Assembly (NCBI GenBank): GCA_024689865.1
Contig: JAILDA010000021.1
Span: forward strand, 1-41,896
DNA from: Clostridia bacterium
GTDB lineage: Bacteria; Bacillota; Clostridia; Peptostreptococcales; Anaerovoracaceae
Reading direction: 5' to 3'
DNA: 41,896 bases
Shown: one piece after another, positions 37,247-41,896 of the stretch
Layout of the letters: each line of letters starts with the position of its first letter
Position numbering within the stretch: the stretch's first letter is position 1
The notes under the pieces: generated by a model
Told to the model about the DNA's origin: nothing
Database searches by the model: none
Seen by the model: only the letters and a program-made list of their open reading frames with translations
Position numbers and translations under genes: made by a program

Positions 37247-39107
37247 GGCCTGCCTCCTTTCCTGCACCGGGATGAGTCTCGTCCAGACCCGACTGTATGT
37301 CGTATATGCGGTTGTAGATTCCGCCCGCAGTGCGAAGCTCGTCCGGGGTACCCTCTTCCGCTATCCTTCCGTTATCCAGGACTATAACCTTATCCGCCTT
37401 TGAGAGCGTGGTGATCCTGTGGGAAATAAGTATTATCGTAGCAGATCCGAAGCGTTCTTCCAGAGCCCTGCGGACCTTGGCGTCCGTCTCCGTATCAACG
37501 GCCGACAGAGAATCGTCCAGTACCATTATGGGCGCGTTGGCGATAAGCGCTCTCGCAATTGCGGCGCGCTGCTTCTGTCCGCCGGAAAGCGTAACTCCGC
37601 GCTCGCCCACGAAGGTATCGTAGCCCTTGGAGAAGCTCTCCACGGCCTCGTCCAGGCAGGCGGCCTTAGCGGCCTCCTTAACGTCTTCACGCGTAAGGCT
37701 TCTGGAAGAAATGCCTATGTTCTCCTGTATGGTACGGGAGAACAGGAACGGCTCCTGGAGCACCATGGAGATGTTCTTCCTGAGGTGCTGAGTCTTTATG
37801 CCGCGGATGTCCGTTCCGCCTATGCTTATGGTGCCGCAGCCCTCCGGCAGCGTGTACATCTTGTCCATGAGGAGCATGAGCGTGGACTTTCCGGAACCGG
37901 TGCCGCCGAGTATGCCCAGCGTGGAACCGGCCGGAATGGTAAAGCTTACGTCGTGCAGGACTTCGGAACTGCCTTCGTACGCAAAACTAACGTGGTCGAA
38001 GACTATGTCGCCGTCCATGGGCGCTTCCACGGAACCGGGTGCGTCCTGCTCCACGGGCTCGTGCATTACGTGGCCTATCCTGTCCAGACAGACCCCGGCC
38101 TTGCTCATCTCGGAGATCATGCGGCCCAGCCTTCTGATCGGGAAGGACAGCATGGAGTTGTAAGATATGAACGCCACATACTCGCCGGCGGTTATCTTTC
38201 CGTTGACGCAGAATACGCAGCCCGCTATCAGGACCACCAGTATCTGCACCATGCTCAGGATGTGCTGCGTGGTAAAGAACCTGGCCATTATTCCGGCCAG
38301 TCTTACCCACAGGCTGTTGTAGTGGTTGTTCTGCTCTATGAAGCGGTCCTTTTCCTTAGCTTCCTGAGCAAACGCACGCACTACGCGCATGCCGGTAAGG
38401 TTTTCCTGTATGCGCGCGGACACTTTGCCTTCCATCTCGTCGCACTCGCGGAAGCCGCGCTCCATTTCCTTGCGGAAGATGAGCACGTACGCAAGTATGA
38501 ACGGTATGGGTATTATGGCTATGAACGTAAGCCCCACGTTCATGGAGAACATGAAGAACAACGACAGGATTATCATTATGGATATCCTGACCACGGATAC
38601 AAGCTGTTCCGCCACGAACTGACGGACCATCTCCACGTCCGAGGTGCAGCGCTGGATTATGTCGCCGGTGTGGTTCTTCATGTGCCACTCGTAGGGAAGA
38701 TGCTCTATGTGGCTGAACATGCTGTCGCGCATGCGGCGCACAAGAGTTTCAGCGCCTTTGTTGTTGAGCACTCTCTGCAGGTAGCCGGATATTGCTCTTA
38801 TGACCGCGACGAACACCACTGCCAGAGCCATTATCCAGAGGTTCTTTCCGAGGTATTCAAAGCCGCCCAGCCTGTCCACGAAGTCTGTAACGAACTTCGG
38901 GAAGTCCGGTTCCTTGCCGCCTATGGCGTTGTCTATCGCTGCGCGGAAGATCTGCGGATCCACCATGTCGCAGAGCGCGTAGAACAGCGACGCTATTATG
39001 CTGCCCGCAAACAGATGCTTGCTTCCCTTAAGGAAATAGAGCAGCAGCTGAGTGTGCTGACGCCTGGTCTTCTTGTCTTTAGTTGTGGTCTTATTTTCCT
39101 GTTCCAT
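37233..39107 (-). CDS. ABC transporter ATP-binding/permease protein (half-transporter A of a heterodimer)
   Basis: 624 aa; Walker A GGTGSGKSTL, signature LSGGQKQRAAIARAL, Walker B IMVLDDSLSAVD. Confidence 0.93.
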   Translation of the reverse strand: MEQENKTTTKDKKTRRQHTQLLLYFLKGSKHLFAGSIIASLFYALCDMVDPQIFRAAIDNAIGGKEPDFPKFVTDFVDRLGGFEYLGKNLWIMALAVVFVAVIRAISGYLQRVLNNKGAETLVRRMRDSMFSHIEHLPYEWHMKNHTGDIIQRCTSDVEMVRQFVAEQLVSVVRISIMIILSLFFMFSMNVGLTFIAIIPIPFILAYVLIFRKEMERGFRECDEMEGKVSARIQENLTGMRVVRAFAQEAKEKDRFIEQNNHYNSLWVRLAGIMARFFTTQHILSMVQILVVLIAGCVFCVNGKITAGEYVAFISYNSMLSFPIRRLGRMISEMSKAGVCLDRIGHVMHEPVEQDAPGSVEAPMDGDIVFDHVSFAYEGSSEVLHDVSFTIPAGSTLGILGGTGSGKSTLMLLMDKMYTLPEGCGTISIGGTDIRGIKTQHLRKNISMVLQEPFLFSRTIQENIGISSRSLTREDVKEAAKAACLDEAVESFSKGYDTFVGERGVTLSGGQKQRAAIARALIANAPIMVLDDSLSAVDTETDAKVRRALEERFGSATIILISHRITTLSKADKVIVLDNGRIAEEGTPDELRTAGGIYNRIYDIQSGLDETHPGAGKEAGHEND

Positions 39108-39210
39108 CTATCTTTTGCGGCTTTGCGGTAAAATGCGCGTGTTTGATTATTATATCACAACGCAGCCGGTGTAAACTACAGAAATTACACAAAAATCGCA
39201 GCTCCTGACG

Positions 39211-39239
39211 AAAAAGGTCCGGCGCGTTTGCGCCGGACC
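39211..39239 (-). terminator. Rho-independent terminator of rpoC
   Basis: Minus strand GGTCCGGCGC-AAAC-GCGCCGGACC followed by TTTTT. Confidence 0.9.
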
Positions 39240-39277
39240 TTGCCGTTTCTTTACGATATGCAGTATCGTCTGCCTTA

Positions 39278-41896
39278 TCAGTCTTCGACTACCTCGCCGG
39301 AGAGCTCGGAAGCGTAGGCTTCCTCTGCCATGCGGGTCTCATAATCGTCCGTCTCGTCGTCCGAGTAGTCGTCGCTGTGCTCCTGCTCGTAGCTGGCGCG
39401 CGCGTTCCTCTCGGCTTCCTTAACGTTGAAGCTCTCCATGTATTCGGTGTTGGCACCGTAATCTATGCCGATCTCGCGGTAGATCTTCATGCCTGTGCCT
39501 GCAGGAATGAGCTTGCCGATTATTACGTTCTCCTTAAGACCCGTAAGTCTGTCGGTCTTGCCCTTTATGGCAGCGTCCGTAAGAACTCTTGTGGTCTCCT
39601 GGAACGATGCGGCGGACAGGAAGGAGCTGGTAGCAAGCGATGCCTTTGTGATACCGAGAAGTATCCTGGTAACTTCGGCAGGCTGCTGGCCTTCCTCCAG
39701 AGCTGCGTTCGCGGCGTTGACCTCGAATACGCTGTACTGGCTTCCCGGAAGCAGCGTGGTGTCGCCCGGGTCGTCCACTCTGTACTTGGACAGCATCTGG
39801 CTTACTATTACCTCGATGTGCTTGTCGTTGATGTCTACGCCCTGCTGCTTGTACACTCTCTGTACTTCCTTGAGCAGGTACTGATATACGCCTTCCACAC
39901 CGTTGATGCGCATGATGTCGTGGGGGTTGAGCGGGCCCTGGGTAAGGCCTTCGCCGGCCTTTACCTCGGAGTTCTCCTGGACCTTCAGCCTTGCGCCGTA
40001 AGGAACTACGTACTTGCGTTCCTCTTCGCCGCGGACCACGATCTCGGTCTTGTTGTCGGCTCTTGTGGAGATGGAGACAACTTTTCCGTCGGCCTCGCAG
40101 ATCTCGGCAAGTCCCTTAGGCTTACGCGCTTCGAAAAGCTCTTCTACACGCGGAAGACCCTGGGTGATGTCTCCGGACGTACCGCCGGCAACGCCGCCCG
40201 TATGGAACGTTCTCATCGTAAGCTGTGTACCCGGCTCGCCTATGGACTGGGCAGCGATTATGCCTACTGCTTCGCCGATGTTTACGTGTTCGCCTGTCGC
40301 CAGGTTCCTGCCGTAGCACTTTGCGCATACGCCGTTCTCGCACTTGCAGGTCATGACGGACCTGATCTTTACGGTCTCGATGCCCGCGTCTTCGATGGCC
40401 TTAGCCTCGTCGTCGCTGATCTCCTCGTTCGCGTGAACGATTATCTTTCCGGTCTTGGGATCGGCTATGTCGTTTACGGCAGTTCTGCCGGTGATCCTAA
40501 GACGCAGGGATTCGATGATCTCCTTGCCTTCCCTGAACGCGCTTACCTCCACGCCGTCCTCGGAACCGCAGTCTTCCTCGCGGACGATCACGTTATGGGA
40601 TACGTCTACGAGCCTTCTGGTAAGGTAACCGGAGTCCGCCGTACGGAGAGCGGTGTCTGCCAGACCCTTTCTTGCGCCGTTGGAGGAAAGGAAGTACTCC
40701 ATTATGGAGAGGCCTTCGCGGAAGTTAGCGGTGATAGGTACCTCTATCGTCTTACCGGTAGCATTGGCCATAAGACCTCTCATGCCGCCGATCTGCTTTA
40801 TCTGGTCCTTGGAACCACGGGCGCCGGAATCTGCCATGATGAACAAGTTGTTGTTCCTGGGCAGGGATGCCATAAGAGCATCCGCTACCTCGTCCGTAGC
40901 CTTGTGCCAGATCTGGAGGACCTTTTCGTATCTTTCCGAGTCGCTCATAAGACCGCGCCTGTAGGCAGCCTGGTACTTGTCTACCAGAGCTTGGGCCCTG
41001 TCTATGATCTCCTGCTTCTGCGGAGGCATAAGCATGTCGCCGACGGAGATGGTGACTGCGGAGAGCGTGGAATACTTGTATCCGTTGCTCTTAATGTAGT
41101 CCATCATCTTTACGGTCTCTACGTTGCCGTGTCTCTTGAAGCAGCGCGCGATTATGTCCGTAAGATTCTTCTTCTTTACGAGGAAGTCTACTTCCAGTCC
41201 GTAGGGATCCTTGGTCCTGTCTACGTAGCCCAGATCCTGCGGGATGTGCTCGTTGAATATGAACCTTCCGACGGTGGATTCCACCAGCTTGCCCGGATCG
41301 TCCGGACCGAGCTTGCGGAGCACCTTTACCTTGGCGTGGATGCCTATTACGCCGTTCTGATATGCCATCAGCATCTCGGCGTCGTCACAGAACACCTTGC
41401 CGTCGCCTCTGTCGAGGGTGGAGCTTCTGTCGGCGGAACCTTCGTGGGTAAGGTAGTAGGATCCGAGTATCATGTCCTGGGTAGGCGTTGTGATCGGGGA
41501 TCCGTCCTTAGGCGCCAGAATGTTGTTTACGGACAGCATAAGGAATCTGGCCTCTGCCTGAGCTTCCACGGAGAGCGGAAGATGTACGGCCATCTGGTCG
41601 CCGTCGAAGTCCGCGTTGTAAGCGGTGCAGACGAGCGGATGCAGCTTTATGGCCTTGCCCTCTACGAGCACCGGTTCGAAGGCCTGGATTCCAAGCCTGT
41701 GCAGAGTAGGCGCACGGTTCAGGAGCACGGGATGATCCTTGATTATCTCGTCCAGAACGTCCCAGACTTCCGGGCGGACCTTTTCTACCATCCTCTTGGC
41801 GCTCTTGATGTTGTGGGCGGTTCCGTCCTGGACCAGCTTCTTCATGATGAAGGGCTTGAAGAGCTCCAGAGCCATCTTCTTGGGAAGACCGCACTG
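39278..41896 (-). CDS. rpoC: DNA-directed RNA polymerase subunit beta' (3' part of the gene, runs off the right edge)
   Basis: Frame is open to the window edge ([18 protein letters not shown]...); [16 protein letters not shown] catalytic motif, [28 protein letters not shown]. Confidence 0.98.
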   Translation of the reverse strand, partial: QCGLPKKMALELFKPFIMKKLVQDGTAHNIKSAKRMVEKVRPEVWDVLDEIIKDHPVLLNRAPTLHRLGIQAFEPVLVEGKAIKLHPLVCTAYNADFDGDQMAVHLPLSVEAQAEARFLMLSVNNILAPKDGSPITTPTQDMILGSYYLTHEGSADRSSTLDRGDGKVFCDDAEMLMAYQNGVIGIHAKVKVLRKLGPDDPGKLVESTVGRFIFNEHIPQDLGYVDRTKDPYGLEVDFLVKKKNLTDIIARCFKRHGNVETVKMMDYIKSNGYKYSTLSAVTISVGDMLMPPQKQEIIDRAQALVDKYQAAYRRGLMSDSERYEKVLQIWHKATDEVADALMASLPRNNNLFIMADSGARGSKDQIKQIGGMRGLMANATGKTIEVPITANFREGLSIMEYFLSSNGARKGLADTALRTADSGYLTRRLVDVSHNVIVREEDCGSEDGVEVSAFREGKEIIESLRLRITGRTAVNDIADPKTGKIIVHANEEISDDEAKAIEDAGIETVKIRSVMTCKCENGVCAKCYGRNLATGEHVNIGEAVGIIAAQSIGEPGTQLTMRTFHTGGVAGGTSGDITQGLPRVEELFEARKPKGLAEICEADGKVVSISTRADNKTEIVVRGEEERKYVVPYGARLKVQENSEVKAGEGLTQGPLNPHDIMRINGVEGVYQYLLKEVQRVYKQQGVDINDKHIEVIVSQMLSKYRVDDPGDTTLLPGSQYSVFEVNAANAALEEGQQPAEVTRILLGITKASLATSSFLSAASFQETTRVLTDAAIKGKTDRLTGLKENVIIGKLIPAGTGMKIYREIGIDYGANTEYMESFNVKEAERNARASYEQEHSDDYSDDETDDYETRMAEEAYASELSGEVVED

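Noticed and set aside
1-41896. CRISPR arrays, prophage, insertion sequences, tRNA and rRNA genes
   Set aside because: Looked for in intergenic regions and protein content; none found.

Overview
A 41.9 kb chromosomal window from a Firmicutes/Clostridia-type bacterium, inferred from its gene families: pur operon repressor PurR, an ECF module, AddB and the cell-wall genes. It is almost entirely housekeeping sequence, and nearly all genes lie on the minus strand. Contents from left to right: a broken ECF-transporter ATPase locus, dtd, a glycosyltransferase, addB, a MATE pump, an M16C peptidase, a membrane-fused spermidine-synthase-like protein, a YfcE-like phosphodiesterase, a flavin reductase, a CLC anion transporter, an FNT channel, cardiolipin synthase, an M50 protease, valS, murE, a DUF975 protein, an acidic hypothetical protein, murI, pth, prs, purR, murC, thrC, gltX, a second MATE pump, an FkbM methyltransferase, a TSCPD protein, an ABC exporter heterodimer and the 3' part of rpoC. 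I saw no convincing phage, transposon, CRISPR, tRNA or rRNA. The strongest anomaly is at the left edge. Positions 1-222 and 348-569 form an inverted repeat of the ecfA2 gene, identical over the outer 140 bp and carrying seven exclusively synonymous third-position differences in the inner part. I read this mainly as a chimeric or strain-mixed assembly fold-back, with a real rearrangement as the alternative. Other items worth a check are two structured intergenic elements (12758-12911 and about 25127-25220), a CLC-F-like antiporter next to an FNT channel, a MurE lacking the DNPR motif, and an extreme codon-pair bias (Leu-Lys written CTTAAG). I did not find clear evidence of a new multi-gene system.
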